Source of the DNA: Microbacterium sp. cf046
GTDB taxonomy: Bacteria; Actinomycetota; Actinomycetes; Actinomycetales; Microbacteriaceae
DNA length: 64,000 nucleotides
Assembly (NCBI RefSeq): GCF_900114345.1
Contig: NZ_FOZJ01000002.1
Coordinates: 682,001 to 746,000, forward strand
Direction: 5' to 3'
The translations under genes were made by a program, and so were the position numbers. Under the pieces are notes generated by a model. It made no database searches and was not told the DNA's origin. It saw only the letters and a program-made list of their open reading frames with translations. Below, in pieces: positions 19,344 to 28,859 of this stretch; the first letter of the stretch is position 1, and every line of letters begins with the position of its first letter.

Positions 19344-19369
19344 AAAAAACTCGCCGACGCTCGTCGGCG
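19344..19369 (-). terminator. Intrinsic terminator of dut
   Basis: On the minus strand a 7-bp stem (GCCGAC/GTCGGC plus one pair) with loop GAGC is followed within three bases by TTTTTT, a textbook rho-independent terminator that is rare in this GC-rich window. It lies immediately after the dut stop. Confidence 0.85.
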
Positions 19370-19370
19370 G

Positions 19371-19817
19371 CTACGCCGTGCTCCCCTGATAGCCGGTCGA
19401 TCCGAAGCCGCCGTCACCGCGGACGCTCTCGGGAAGCACGTCGACCGGGATGAAATTGGCCCGGGAGACCGGCATCACGATGAGTTGCGCGATGCGGTCG
19501 CCGACTCCGATGTCGTACGCCTGCTCGGCGTCGGTGTTCAAGAGTGTGGCCTTGATCTCGCCTCGGTAGCCTGCATCCACCGTGCCGGGGCTGTTCACGA
19601 TCGTGATCCCGTGCTTGGTGGCGAGGCCGCTTCGCGGAACCACGAACGCGACGTAGCCGTCGGGCAGCGCGATCCGCACGCCGGTGCCGACGAGGGCGCG
19701 TTGGCCGGGTTCGAGCCGGAGGGCCTCCGTGGAGACCAAGTCGGCCCCGGCGTCGCCGGGGTGCGCGTACGCCGGAACGTCGGGGGCGATAATGAGGACG
19801 TCCACAGTTTCAGCCAC
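19371..19817 (-). CDS. dut: dUTP diphosphatase (dUTPase)
   Basis: The 148-residue trimeric dUTPase hydrolyses dUTP to dUMP and PPi, keeping uracil out of DNA. Conserved motifs are visible in order: HPGDAGADL, VPRSGLATKHG, NSPGTVDAGYRGEI, GDRIAQLIV and the C-terminal GDGGFGSTG that closes over the nucleotide. GTG 19817 has TACCCT 6 bases upstream, so it is probably leaderless. It diverges from the DUF3093 gene with almost no gap, as in many actinobacteria. Confidence 0.96.
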   Translation of the reverse strand: MAETVDVLIIAPDVPAYAHPGDAGADLVSTEALRLEPGQRALVGTGVRIALPDGYVAFVVPRSGLATKHGITIVNSPGTVDAGYRGEIKATLLNTDAEQAYDIGVGDRIAQLIVMPVSRANFIPVDVLPESVRGDGGFGSTGYQGSTA

Positions 19818-19823
19818 GCAATG

Positions 19824-19829
19824 AGGGTA
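19824..19829 (-). promoter_or_regulatory. Predicted -10 box (TACCCT) of dut, leaderless type
   Basis: TACCCT is separated by 6 bases from GTG 19817 on the minus strand. It overlaps the start region of the divergent DUF3093 gene. Confidence 0.4.
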
Positions 19830-20327
19830 ATGCAGAAGACAGAGAGCGGTGTCCGCGGCAGTGCTGCGGTCCACTACCGCGAGCGACTGAGTCCATCGCT
19901 GTGGACCGTGGTCAGCGCTGCGGTCGCCGCGCCGATGGCGGCGCTCGTGTTCGCCCCGATCGACACCACGCTCGCCCTCGTGGCGGGCGCCCTGGTCGGC
20001 GTCGCGATCGTGGTGCTCATGGTCGCCGCATCCCCCGTCGTGGAAGTCCGCGAGGGCGTGCTGCACGCCGGGCGCGCGCACATCGACGTCGACTTCACCG
20101 GTGAGACCGCGGTGCTGACGGGCGGTGACGCCCAGAACGCCCGCGGCCCGGGGCTGCATCCGCGGTCCTGGCACATGTTCCGCGGCGGAATCGAAGGTCT
20201 CGTGATCGTCGCGATCACGGATCCTGACGACCCCGCCCCGTCATGGGTGATCTCCAGCAGAACGCCGGATCGACTGGCGGCGGCGGTGCGTCGAGCGCAG
20301 GCTACGCGGCGCACTCCGAGCAGATAG
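19830..20327 (+). CDS. DUF3093 family membrane protein
   Basis: The 165-residue protein has two adjacent N-terminal hydrophobic helices (about 28-65) and a soluble C-terminal domain with VEVREGVLHAGRAHI and SWHMFRGGIEGLVIV, matching DUF3093. The function is unknown. It is the usual divergent neighbour of dut. ATG 19830 is my choice; ATG 19821 is equally in frame. The 3' end overlaps the convergent DUF4193 gene by 26 bases. Confidence 0.8.
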   Translation: MQKTESGVRGSAAVHYRERLSPSLWTVVSAAVAAPMAALVFAPIDTTLALVAGALVGVAIVVLMVAASPVVEVREGVLHAGRAHIDVDFTGETAVLTGGDAQNARGPGLHPRSWHMFRGGIEGLVIVAITDPDDPAPSWVISSRTPDRLAAAVRRAQATRRTPSR

Positions 20328-20595
20328 GGCCTGCAGCGTCCTCATGGTCGAGCTGCGAGCGGTGCTTGACCAGGAAGCAGTTCACGCACGTGAACTCGTC
20401 CTCCTGAGCCGGCAGCACGACGACGTCCAGCTCGAGATCGGAAAGATCCGCTCCCGGCAGTTCGAAGCCTGAGGGGTTGTCGGCGTCCTCCACATCGACG
20501 GATCCCGAGAGCTTGTCGGGAACGCGCTCCTTCAGAGCCTCGATCGACTCGCTGTCGTCTTCGGTCTTGCGGGGGGCGTCGTAATCCGTGGCCAT
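20302..20595 (-). CDS. DUF4193 family protein with four-cysteine motif
   Basis: The 97-residue acidic protein starts MATDYDAPR and ends with two CxxC pairs (FTCVNCFLV and ICSECAA), which could bind zinc. It is the DUF4193 family, small actinobacterial proteins of unknown function, found beside DUF3093 and dut. The start is clear, but I see no strong ribosome site. The 210 bases between it and sepH hold divergent promoters that I cannot place with confidence. Confidence 0.87.
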   Translation of the reverse strand: MATDYDAPRKTEDDSESIEALKERVPDKLSGSVDVEDADNPSGFELPGADLSDLELDVVVLPAQEDEFTCVNCFLVKHRSQLDHEDAAGPICSECAA

Positions 20596-20805
20596 GCGTA
20601 AACGTCTCAACTTCCGGGGAATAACAGTGGTGCACCGACCCTGTCGGGCGGCGATAGTTTGCACGACCCGAACCCATTTCGCAAATGCGCGAACGGATCC
20701 TGGTCTGCGTTGCCGTGAAACTCGCGGCGCGCGCCGGATATTCCCGACCCGGGGCACCCCCTGTGTCAGCATGGGCGCAACCGCTGGATCGGAGGGGCGT
20801 TTCGC

Positions 20806-21849
20806 ATGGAACAGCTCAAAGTGATCGGAACCGAGGACGACCTGCTCGTCCTGGCGACCGAGTCGGGTGAACGGTTCGCGCTCGCCCTCGATGACGTGCT
20901 GCGACGCGAGCTTCGCAAGGCGCGGAAAGAGCGCGACGACGACGCACAGGTCGTCAGGCCGAGCCCTCGCGAGATCCAATCGCACATCCGCGCAGGACTG
21001 TCCGCAGACGAGGTCGCCGTCCTGCTCGGCGCTCGGGTCGAGGACATCGCACGTTTCGAGGGTCCGGTGCTCGCCGAACGCGAGCACGTCGTGAGCCAGG
21101 CCCTGGCCGTTCCGGTGCTCCTCGGCGCCGAACTCGACCCGGATGTCCACCCCACGTTCGGCGGAGCGGTGCGCGCCAAGCTGACTGAGGCCGGCGCGTC
21201 CGGCGAGCGATGGACGAGCTGGAAGGACCAGACCGGGTGGGTGGTCAAGCTCGAGTTCGCGGCCAATGAGGTCGACCACGACGCCAGGTGGGGATTCGAT
21301 CCGCGCCGCAGCACCCTCTCGCCCCTGAACGCCGACGCCATCCAGCTCTCGCGGCAGGGGTCGCTGCCGGAGGGTCTGATCCCGCGGCTGCGGGCGCTGG
21401 ATGCGACTCCTCAGAAGGACGACACCCGCTTCGACAGCGGAGCGTTCGGACCGCGCCGCATGCCGGATGCCGATCTCGAGTCGCCGGACCTCCGCGAGCC
21501 GGTCGCTCCCGCCGTGCAGGAGGCCGCGATGAAACGCGCGACCGCCCCGGATGTGACCTCGTCGGAGACCGCGGACCTCCTGGAGGCACTGCGGCGTCGG
21601 CGCGGTCAGCGCGAGCCGCTGCCGGGAGCGGAGGAGCTGGCCTCGGCCCGAACGCACGCGCCGGTGGCACTGTTCGATGCGCTGGAGCCCGGCTACGACG
21701 AGTCGCCGCGCGACGACTACGACGACCCTCGCACCGATGATGTCGGTCAGGCCACGGTCGTGGAGGCGGCCGGTCGGCGGAAGGGCCGCACGTCCATGCC
21801 GTCCTGGGACGAGATCGTCTTCGGAGCCCGCACCGAGGATCAGCCCTAG
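20806..21849 (+). CDS. sepH: Septation protein SepH
   Basis: The 347-residue protein matches SepH (DUF3071), an actinobacterial activator of FtsZ assembly. The conserved N-terminal domain (about 1-170) begins MEQLKVIGTEDDLLVLA and holds a helix-turn-helix-like stretch, SAREIQ-type sequence with AGLSADEVAVLLGARVEDI. The remainder is low-complexity and acidic, as in known members. The ATG follows GGAGGGGCGTTTCGC. Its stop overlaps the convergent phosphodiesterase gene by 4 bases. Confidence 0.9.
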   Translation: MEQLKVIGTEDDLLVLATESGERFALALDDVLRRELRKARKERDDDAQVVRPSPREIQSHIRAGLSADEVAVLLGARVEDIARFEGPVLAEREHVVSQALAVPVLLGAELDPDVHPTFGGAVRAKLTEAGASGERWTSWKDQTGWVVKLEFAANEVDHDARWGFDPRRSTLSPLNADAIQLSRQGSLPEGLIPRLRALDATPQKDDTRFDSGAFGPRRMPDADLESPDLREPVAPAVQEAAMKRATAPDVTSSETADLLEALRRRRGQREPLPGAEELASARTHAPVALFDALEPGYDESPRDDYDDPRTDDVGQATVVEAAGRRKGRTSMPSWDEIVFGARTEDQP

Positions 21850-22970
21850 GCGAAGGCCCCGAGCCGCAGCAGTGGAACTGTGCGCTCCTCGTTCGTGAGC
21901 GAGCCGTGCTGGCCGACCATGCGCTGCGCACCCTTGTCCTCGAGCCGGTCGTCGTAATAGGCGATCCCCGACCGCGCTGCCACGAGGACGTCGCCGATGC
22001 GGGGCGACACCTCCGGGTCGATGTTCCCGAACAGGCCGGCCGCCGTCGCCTCTTCGCGCGAGAACACCCACGAGCGCGCCGATTCAGCATCCCGCCAGCG
22101 CGCGAGCACGCCATCCGCGGCGCCGGGCTCGGCGTAGAGGTGCAGCATCCGCGGTTCTCCCCCGATGTGCCGGACGCCCGCGACCAGGTCGTCGCCGTGG
22201 TCGAGGAGGACATGGCGATGGCGTGGGACATCGACCATCCCGTGATCGGCGGTGACGACCGCGCCCACGCCCGGGGCCAGCGCATCGGAGAGCTTCCGGG
22301 CGGCGCCGTCGACGTGTTCGAGGGCGGCAAGCCACTCGTCCGAGTTCCAGCCCCGCTTGTGGCCGATCGCGTCGAGGTCGGGTGCATAGACGTACACGAA
22401 GGCGCCCGGATGCGAAGCGGCGAGGTCCGCCGCGATCGCGACTCGCTCGGCGACGTCGTTCGAGGGCACGAACTGCGCGCCGCGCATCGTCGCGTGGGTG
22501 AAGCCGGTGCCCGCGTATTCGGACTTGGATACGACGAAGCACGGGCGACCCTCGGCGGCGAAGCGCTCCGTGAACGGCACGGCCCGCTGCCAGCCGGGAT
22601 CGAGCCCATCGGTGTCCCAGCCGCGCAGCTGGTTGACGACGTCGTCCATCTCGGGGACGAGGGCGCGATATCCGACGATGCCGTGCTCGCCCGGCGGGAC
22701 GCCGGTGAGCAGACTCGTCAGCGCCGAGGCGGTGGTCGACGGGAACACCGTGCGGGCGACATCCTTCTTCGATCCTGCCGAGGAGAGGAATCGCGCATGG
22801 CCGGAGCGCGCGCTCAGGTTGTGCGCACCGAGCCCGTCCACCACGAAGACGATCGCACTCGTCGCCGGCGCGAACCACGTGGCGGTGCCCTCCAGAGCCG
22901 CCATCATCTGCGGCACGACACCGGTGAGGCTCCGGGCTCGCGGCGGGTCCGCGGGTAGGCTGAGGGACAT
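21846..22970 (-). CDS. Type I phosphodiesterase/nucleotide pyrophosphatase family protein
   Basis: The 374-residue alkaline-phosphatase-superfamily enzyme has [11 protein letters not shown] (first metal Asp), [15 protein letters not shown] with the catalytic threonine, [13 protein letters not shown] and [13 protein letters not shown] (metal Asp and His residues). Such proteins hydrolyse phosphodiester or pyrophosphate bonds; the substrate is unknown. There is no signal peptide, so it is probably cytoplasmic. It is convergent with sepH and divergent from parC. Confidence 0.88.
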   Translation of the reverse strand: MSLSLPADPPRARSLTGVVPQMMAALEGTATWFAPATSAIVFVVDGLGAHNLSARSGHARFLSSAGSKKDVARTVFPSTTASALTSLLTGVPPGEHGIVGYRALVPEMDDVVNQLRGWDTDGLDPGWQRAVPFTERFAAEGRPCFVVSKSEYAGTGFTHATMRGAQFVPSNDVAERVAIAADLAASHPGAFVYVYAPDLDAIGHKRGWNSDEWLAALEHVDGAARKLSDALAPGVGAVVTADHGMVDVPRHRHVLLDHGDDLVAGVRHIGGEPRMLHLYAEPGAADGVLARWRDAESARSWVFSREEATAAGLFGNIDPEVSPRIGDVLVAARSGIAYYDDRLEDKGAQRMVGQHGSLTNEERTVPLLRLGAFA

Positions 22971-23047
22971 CGGGGTCAGTCTCGCACACCGGCGGGCGCC
23001 CCTCTCCGACCAGCCCCACAGCCGCCGTCACCCGAGGCCAGATCGCC

Positions 23048-25498
23048 ATGCCCGCAGCGCCCACCGACTCCGCTCCCGCCGACGAGGAGCGCATCGAAGA
23101 CGTCGACGTCTCGACCGAGATGCAGGGCTCGTTCCTCGAGTACGCGTACTCGGTCATCTACTCCCGCGCCCTGCCCGATGCCCGCGACGGGCTCAAGCCG
23201 GTGCAGCGCCGCATCCTGTATCAGATGGCCGACATGGGCCTTCGCCCCGACCGCGGTCACGTCAAGAGCGCCCGTGTCGTGGGCGAGGTGATGGGCAAGC
23301 TCCACCCGCACGGCGACGCGCCGATCTACGACGCGCTCGTTCGGCTCGCGCAGTCCTTCTCGCTGCGCGTGCCGCTCGTGGACGGTCACGGCAATTTCGG
23401 CTCCCTCGACGACGGTCCGGCCGCACCGCGCTACACGGAGGCTCGCCTCGCTCCGGCGGCGCTGGCGCTCACCGAGAACCTCGACGAGGACGTCGTCGAC
23501 TTCATTCCGAACTACGACGGACAGTTCCAGCAGCCTGCGGTGCTGCCGGCGGCCTACCCGAATCTGCTCGTCAACGGCGCGACCGGCATCGCCGTCGGCA
23601 TGGCCACGAACATGGCTCCGCACAACCTCATCGAGGTCGTCTCGGCGGCGATCCACCTGCTCGACAATCCCGAGGCCACGGTGGAGGAGCTGATGGACTT
23701 CGTCCCGGGCCCCGACTTCCCGTCCGGTGGGATCGTGATGGGCCTCGAGGGCGTCAAGGATGCGTATACGAAGGGCCGTGGCGCCTTCAAGGTGCGCGGC
23801 AAGGTATCGGTCGAGTCGCTCGGACCAAGGCGCACCGGACTCGTCGTGACGGAGCTGCCGTATCAGGTCGGCCCCGAGCGCGTGATCGAGAAGATCAAGG
23901 ATGCGGTCCAGGGCAAGAGGCTGACCGGAATCGCCGATGTCACCGATCTGACCGACCGCAACCACGGGCTTCGGCTCGTGATCGGGATAAAGACGGGGTT
24001 CGATCCGCAGGCCGTGCTGGATCAGCTGTACCGGCTGACCCCGCTCGAGGACTCATTCAGCATCAACAACGTCGCGCTCGTGGACGGCCAGCCGCAGACG
24101 CTCGGGCTGAAGGAGTTGCTGCGCGTCTACCTCGATCACCGCATCCAGGTCGTCACGCGGCGCAGCAGATTCCGCCTGGCGCGTCGCGAGGAGCGGCTGC
24201 ATCTGGTGGAGGGTCTTCTCATCGCGATCCTCGACATCGACGAGGTCATCCAGGTCATCCGCACCTCCGACGACAGCGAGCAGGCACGGGCGCGCCTCCG
24301 CGATGTGTTCGATCTGAGCGAGGTCCAGGCCGAGTACATCCTCGAGCTCCGGCTCCGGCGGCTGACGAAGTTCTCCCGCATCGAGCTCGAAACCGAACGC
24401 GATGCGCTCAAGGCGGAGATCGCGCAGCTCCAGCTGCTGCTCGGCAGCGAGGCTCTGATCCGCGCGCAGGTGGCTCGCGAACTCGAGGCCGCATCGGACG
24501 CGTACGGGACTCCACGGCGCACGCTGCTCATGAACGCGAAGCCGGCGGCGCCGCGCCCGGCGCGCGGTGCCCCCGCGCCCGATCTGCAGATCGCGGATGC
24601 GCCCACCGTCGTCGTGCTCTCCACGACAGGGCGCGCCGTGCGCGTCGATCTGGGGGACGGGCAGGAGCTGTCGGCCCCGGCCCGGCGCAGCAAGCACGAC
24701 GCGATCCTGGACACTGCGACGTCGACGACCCGAGGAGAGCTCGGCGCCGTCACCACGGCGGGCCGCGTCGTGCGCTTCTCCCCTGTCGACCTGCCGTCCG
24801 TGCCGCCTGCGTCGGTCCAGCTCGCGGCCGGCGTCGTGCTGCGCGATTATCTGGGCATCACCGACAAGAACGAACGCGTGCTCGCGCTGATCCGCTTCGA
24901 CGATGAAGCGCCGCTCGCCCTCGGCACGCGTGAGGGAGTCGTCAAGCGCGTCATCCCCAGCACCCTCCCGCCGCGACCCGAAGTCGAGATCATCGCCCTG
25001 AAGCCCGGTGACGCGGTGGTGGGCGCCGCCCCGGCGCCGGACGGGGCCGAAGTCGTCTTCGTGACGAGCGACGCCCAGCTCCTGCATTTCCCGGCATCCG
25101 CGGTGCGTCCGCAAGGTGCGCCGGCCGGGGGGATGGCGGGCGTGAACCTCTCCGCGCAGGCGAGCGTCGTCTTCTTCGGCGCGGTCGTGGGCGACGAGGT
25201 CATCGCCGTCACCGTGTCCGGAGCGGCCGGCGTCCTGCCCGGCACCGACCCGGGACGCATCAAGGCCTCTCGGTTCGAAGAGTTCCCGGCGAAAGGCCGG
25301 GCGACCGGCGGAGTGCGCGCGCACGCGTTCCTGAAGGGCGAGGACCGTCTCACCCTGGCGTGGGTCGGCCCCGCGTCAGCGCGGGCGGTCGGTCCTGACG
25401 GCTCGGTGCGGACGCTGCCCGATGCGACGGCGAAGCGCGATGCGTCGGGTCAGCCGCTGGATGCCGTGCTCGGATCGGTCGGCCGGACGCTGATCTAG
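23048..25498 (+). CDS. parC: DNA topoisomerase IV subunit A (ParC/GyrA family)
   Basis: The 816-residue type IIA topoisomerase A subunit has the catalytic tyrosine Tyr129 in APRYTEARL, the [18 protein letters not shown] start, and a beta-pinwheel C-terminal half. It is ParC rather than GyrA by context: a ParE-type gene lies 0.9 kb on and sigA close by, the arrangement of parC/parE and hrdB in Streptomyces. In the quinolone pocket [10 protein letters not shown], alanine occupies the Ser83 position and Asp95 matches GyrA Asp87. The canonical GyrA-box was not seen. Confidence 0.9.
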   Translation: MPAAPTDSAPADEERIEDVDVSTEMQGSFLEYAYSVIYSRALPDARDGLKPVQRRILYQMADMGLRPDRGHVKSARVVGEVMGKLHPHGDAPIYDALVRLAQSFSLRVPLVDGHGNFGSLDDGPAAPRYTEARLAPAALALTENLDEDVVDFIPNYDGQFQQPAVLPAAYPNLLVNGATGIAVGMATNMAPHNLIEVVSAAIHLLDNPEATVEELMDFVPGPDFPSGGIVMGLEGVKDAYTKGRGAFKVRGKVSVESLGPRRTGLVVTELPYQVGPERVIEKIKDAVQGKRLTGIADVTDLTDRNHGLRLVIGIKTGFDPQAVLDQLYRLTPLEDSFSINNVALVDGQPQTLGLKELLRVYLDHRIQVVTRRSRFRLARREERLHLVEGLLIAILDIDEVIQVIRTSDDSEQARARLRDVFDLSEVQAEYILELRLRRLTKFSRIELETERDALKAEIAQLQLLLGSEALIRAQVARELEAASDAYGTPRRTLLMNAKPAAPRPARGAPAPDLQIADAPTVVVLSTTGRAVRVDLGDGQELSAPARRSKHDAILDTATSTTRGELGAVTTAGRVVRFSPVDLPSVPPASVQLAAGVVLRDYLGITDKNERVLALIRFDDEAPLALGTREGVVKRVIPSTLPPRPEVEIIALKPGDAVVGAAPAPDGAEVVFVTSDAQLLHFPASAVRPQGAPAGGMAGVNLSAQASVVFFGAVVGDEVIAVTVSGAAGVLPGTDPGRIKASRFEEFPAKGRATGGVRAHAFLKGEDRLTLAWVGPASARAVGPDGSVRTLPDATAKRDASGQPLDAVLGSVGRTLI

Positions 25499-25514
25499 CA
25501 AGCGCGGCCCTCGA

Positions 25515-26360
25515 TCACTCGCGGCGGAAGACCGTCAGGTCGTACTCCACCCATCCGTTCGCGAGGCAGGTCTGCAGCGCGGTGCCCCCGACGAGCGGAT
25601 CGAGCCGTGCCCAGTGCAACGGCAGGAGCGCCAGCGGGGCCGTGAGCACGGCGATCGCGCGGTCCCGGGGGCGTCGCAGCTCCAGGTAGGGCGTCAGACG
25701 CTCGGTGGACTCGTGACGGAAGCCCGCATCCTCGGCGAGTGATCTCAGGTCGGCGGGCCGCAGCAGCGCGTTGACGTGCCAGCCGCGCACGAAGCGCGTG
25801 AGCGTGCGCTGCGCCGCGGCGCCGCCGGCATCGCCCCGCATGTCGTCGCAGATGATCAGCGCGCCACCCGGGCGCACCAGCCGGCCCGCCTCCGCGAAGA
25901 AGCGCGCCGGATCGGGCGCGTGGATGAACGACTCGATGGCGAACGCGACATCCGCCGGGGCGATCCCCTCCGGCAGGTCGGTGTAGTCGCCTTCGAGACA
26001 GGTCACGCGGTCGTCCAGGCCCAAGTCGGCGACGCGCTGTCTGCCGATCGCCGCCTGCGTGGGGCTGAGTGTGATGCCCGTGCCGCGAACGGGCAGGCGC
26101 TGCGCGAGATAGCAGAGGCTCGCGCCGATCCCGCAGCCGAGGTCGACGACGTGGGCGGGCGCCGCGTCCGACGATCGGCCCCGGATGACGTCGGCGATGC
26201 GCTCCTCGACGAAATGGAACGCCGAGCTGCGATCGTGCGTCCCCGGCCCCCACACCGCGCGATGGATCGCTCCCTCGCTGCCGCCCTGCCCATGAGCGAC
26301 GAACGCCGCCGTGTTTCGGTCGTAGTAGCGGCGGACACGCGAGGTGTCGAACTCGGGCAC
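25515..26360 (-). CDS. Class I SAM-dependent methyltransferase
   Basis: The 281-residue protein has the SAM-binding motif VVDLGCGIGASL at 71-82, then GITLSPTQAAIGRQR and GALIICDDM. The N-terminal segment RYYDRNTAAFVAHGQG and AIHRAVWGPG is family-specific but not one I can name. Hydrophobic stretches near the C-terminus hint at a lipid or prenyl substrate. Its GTG overlaps the parE stop by one base (TAGTG), so translation is coupled to parE, an odd partner for a methyltransferase. Confidence 0.75.
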   Translation of the reverse strand: MPEFDTSRVRRYYDRNTAAFVAHGQGGSEGAIHRAVWGPGTHDRSSAFHFVEERIADVIRGRSSDAAPAHVVDLGCGIGASLCYLAQRLPVRGTGITLSPTQAAIGRQRVADLGLDDRVTCLEGDYTDLPEGIAPADVAFAIESFIHAPDPARFFAEAGRLVRPGGALIICDDMRGDAGGAAAQRTLTRFVRGWHVNALLRPADLRSLAEDAGFRHESTERLTPYLELRRPRDRAIAVLTAPLALLPLHWARLDPLVGGTALQTCLANGWVEYDLTVFRRE

Positions 26361-28438
26361 TACGCGTCGATCGCCTCTCGGGACAGCCGATCCGACGACT
26401 CGACGATGAACTCGCGGCGCGGGGCGACCTCGTTTCCCATCAGCAGTTCGAACACGCCGCCGGCGATCTCCGCGTCCTGGAGGCGAACGCGGCGCAGCAT
26501 CCGGCCGGAACGATCCATCGTCGTGGTCGCGAGCTGGTCGGCATCCATCTCCCCCAGGCCCTTGTACCGCTGAACGGGCTCGTGCCAGCGACGACCCGAC
26601 TTCGTGACCTTCGTCAGGAGCGCGTGAAGCTCGTTCTCGCTGTAGGTGTAGATCGTCTCGTTCGGCTTCGTGCCGGGGTTCATCACGATCACGCGGTGCA
26701 GCGGCGGCACTGCCGCGAACACGCGGCCGTCTTCGATCAGCGGCCGCATGTACCGGAAGAAGAGAGTGAGCAGCAGCGTCCGGATGTGCGCGCCGTCGAC
26801 GTCTGCGTCGCTCATCAGGATGACCTTGCCGTAGCGCGCGGCGCTGAGATCGAACGTGCGGCCCGAACCGGCGCCGATCACCTGGATGATCGAGGCGCAC
26901 TCGGCGTTGTTCAGCATGTCGCTGACCGAGGCCTTCTGCACATTGAGGATCTTGCCGCGGATCGGAAGCAGCGCCTGGAATTCGCTGTTGCGCGCGAGCT
27001 TCGCCGTGCCCAGAGCCGAATCACCCTCGACGATGAACAGCTCGGACTGGCCGACATCGGATGATCGGCAGTCCACGAGCTTCGCCGGGAGCGACGAGGA
27101 CTCGAGGGCGTTCTTGCGTCGCTGCGTCTCCTTGTGGGCGCGTGCCGAGATGCGCGCCTTCATCTCGGCGACGACCTTGTCCAGCAGCAGCGCGGTCTGA
27201 TTCTTGTCGTCGCGCTTGGGCGAGGAGAATCTCGCTGCGAGCTCCTTGCGGACCACCTGCGTGACGATCTGGCGCACCGCCGGCGTGCCGAGCACCTCTT
27301 TGGTCTGACCCTCGAACTGGGGCTCGGGCAGCCGAACCGTCAGGACGGTCGTCAGGCCGGCCATCACGTCGTCCTTCTCGAGCTTGTCGCTTCCGACCTT
27401 GAGTCTTCGGGCATTCTGCTCGACCTGCGTGCGCAGGACACGGAGGAGCTCCTGATCGAAGCCCTGCTGGTGCGTGCCGCCCTTGGGGGTCGCGATGATG
27501 TTGACGAACGAGCGGCTCACCGTGTCGTACCCGGTCCCCCACCGCACCGCGATGTCGACGTGGCACTCCCGCTCGACCTCGGTCGGCACCATCGCACCGG
27601 TCGGCTGCAGCACGGGAACCGTCTCGGTGAACGTGCCGCTGCCGGTCAGCCGCCACGTGTCGGTGATGGGGGCGTCCGTCGCGAGGTACTCCGCGAACTC
27701 GGAGATCCCGCCGTCGAACCGGAAGGACGTCTCGTTGTGCTCCTGGTGGCGCTGGTCCTTGACCACGATCTCGAGCCCAGGGACGAGGAAGGCTGTCTGC
27801 CGAGCGCGAGTTGCGAGCTCCTCGAGCTGGAACGCCGCGTCCTTCGTGAAGATCTGGCGATCCGCCCAGTACCGGATGCGGGTGCCGGTGACCCCGCGAG
27901 GGGCGCGGCCCTTGACGCGAAGCTCGCTGCGCACCTCGAACGGCGTGAACGGCGAGTCGGGCGAGGGCTCGCCCTTGTCTGCGAACACGCCGGGCTCGCC
28001 GCGGTGGAAGGACATCGCCCACGTCTTGCCGCCGCGATCGACCTCGACATCGAGGCGCTCCGACAGCGCGTTCACGACGGACGCGCCGACGCCGTGCAGG
28101 CCGCCGGATGCCGCGTACGATCCGCCGCCGAACTTGCCGCCGGCATGGAGCTTCGTGAAGACCACCTCGACGCCCGACAGTCCCGTGCGCGGCTCGATGT
28201 CGACGGGGATGCCGCGACCGGTGTCGTGAACCTCGACGCTCCCGTCGGGATGCAGCGCGATGTCGATGCGGGTGCCGTTGCCCGCCAGCGCCTCGTCGAC
28301 CGCGTTGTCGACGATCTCCCAGACGCAGTGCATGAGGCCGCGCGAATCGGTCGAGCCGATGTACATGCCCGGGCGCTTGCGAACCGCTTCGAGCCCCTCG
28401 AGCACCTGCAGGTGATGGGCGGAGTACTCGGAGGTCAC
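26360..28438 (-). CDS. parE: DNA topoisomerase IV subunit B (ParE/GyrB family)
   Basis: The 692-residue subunit carries the ATPase domain with EIVDNAVDEALAG, DTGRGIPVD and GGLHGVGASVVNALS, and the TOPRIM domain with IVEGDSALGTAKLARN and SDADVDGAHIRTLL, all expected catalytic residues. With ParC it decatenates and relaxes DNA. GTG 28438 is chosen because conservation begins there (TSEYSAHHLQVLEGLEAVRK); the AGG upstream is unusually close. The methyltransferase gene is coupled behind it, while parC is on the other strand. Confidence 0.92.
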   Translation of the reverse strand: MTSEYSAHHLQVLEGLEAVRKRPGMYIGSTDSRGLMHCVWEIVDNAVDEALAGNGTRIDIALHPDGSVEVHDTGRGIPVDIEPRTGLSGVEVVFTKLHAGGKFGGGSYAASGGLHGVGASVVNALSERLDVEVDRGGKTWAMSFHRGEPGVFADKGEPSPDSPFTPFEVRSELRVKGRAPRGVTGTRIRYWADRQIFTKDAAFQLEELATRARQTAFLVPGLEIVVKDQRHQEHNETSFRFDGGISEFAEYLATDAPITDTWRLTGSGTFTETVPVLQPTGAMVPTEVERECHVDIAVRWGTGYDTVSRSFVNIIATPKGGTHQQGFDQELLRVLRTQVEQNARRLKVGSDKLEKDDVMAGLTTVLTVRLPEPQFEGQTKEVLGTPAVRQIVTQVVRKELAARFSSPKRDDKNQTALLLDKVVAEMKARISARAHKETQRRKNALESSSLPAKLVDCRSSDVGQSELFIVEGDSALGTAKLARNSEFQALLPIRGKILNVQKASVSDMLNNAECASIIQVIGAGSGRTFDLSAARYGKVILMSDADVDGAHIRTLLLTLFFRYMRPLIEDGRVFAAVPPLHRVIVMNPGTKPNETIYTYSENELHALLTKVTKSGRRWHEPVQRYKGLGEMDADQLATTTMDRSGRMLRRVRLQDAEIAGGVFELLMGNEVAPRREFIVESSDRLSREAIDA

Positions 28439-28619
28439 AATCCTCAAGATTATCGGCGGGAGCCGACAGAGGCATGCACAGACACGGGGCGCCGGGTCCG
28501 CGTACGCGCTGAGCGAAATGTCACCGGTTCGCGGCATTCTCGAAACAATCGCATGGTTGTATGTGATGACCCGCACAGGGTGGACGAGACACGAGCGACG
28601 CTTACGAGGAGGACCCGAG

Positions 28620-28841
28620 ATGACCACGCTATCGACACCGACCGAGCCCGCCGTTCTCGAGTACCGCCTCACGGCACTGGATCGCTGCGACTCCTGCGGT
28701 GCCCAGGCCTACATCGCCGCCGAGGTGAACGGAAGCGAGCTGCTGTTCTGCGCCCACCACGGCCGCAAGTACGAGGAGAAGCTCCGTTCGCTTGCCACCA
28801 GCTGGCACGACGAGACCGCCCGCCTGCTCGAGTCCGTCTAG
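28620..28841 (+). CDS. DUF7455 small zinc-finger-like protein
   Basis: The 73-residue protein contains RCDSCGAQAYIAAEV and LLFCAHHGRKYEEKL, a Cys/His pattern (CxxC...CxxH) that may bind zinc. It matches small actinobacterial proteins that sit between parE and the principal sigma factor gene. The role is unknown. ATG 28620 is preceded by GAGGAGGACCCGAG. The stop lies 18 bases from the convergent racemase-like gene. Confidence 0.85.
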   Translation: MTTLSTPTEPAVLEYRLTALDRCDSCGAQAYIAAEVNGSELLFCAHHGRKYEEKLRSLATSWHDETARLLESV

Positions 28842-28859
28842 CGCCCGAGTGGCGCAGGG

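Noticed and set aside
21245..22609. Minus-strand 454-codon frame over sepH and the phosphodiesterase gene
   Set aside because: It is out of frame with the phosphodiesterase and overlaps sepH; the translation is Ser/Arg/Pro-rich without motifs.
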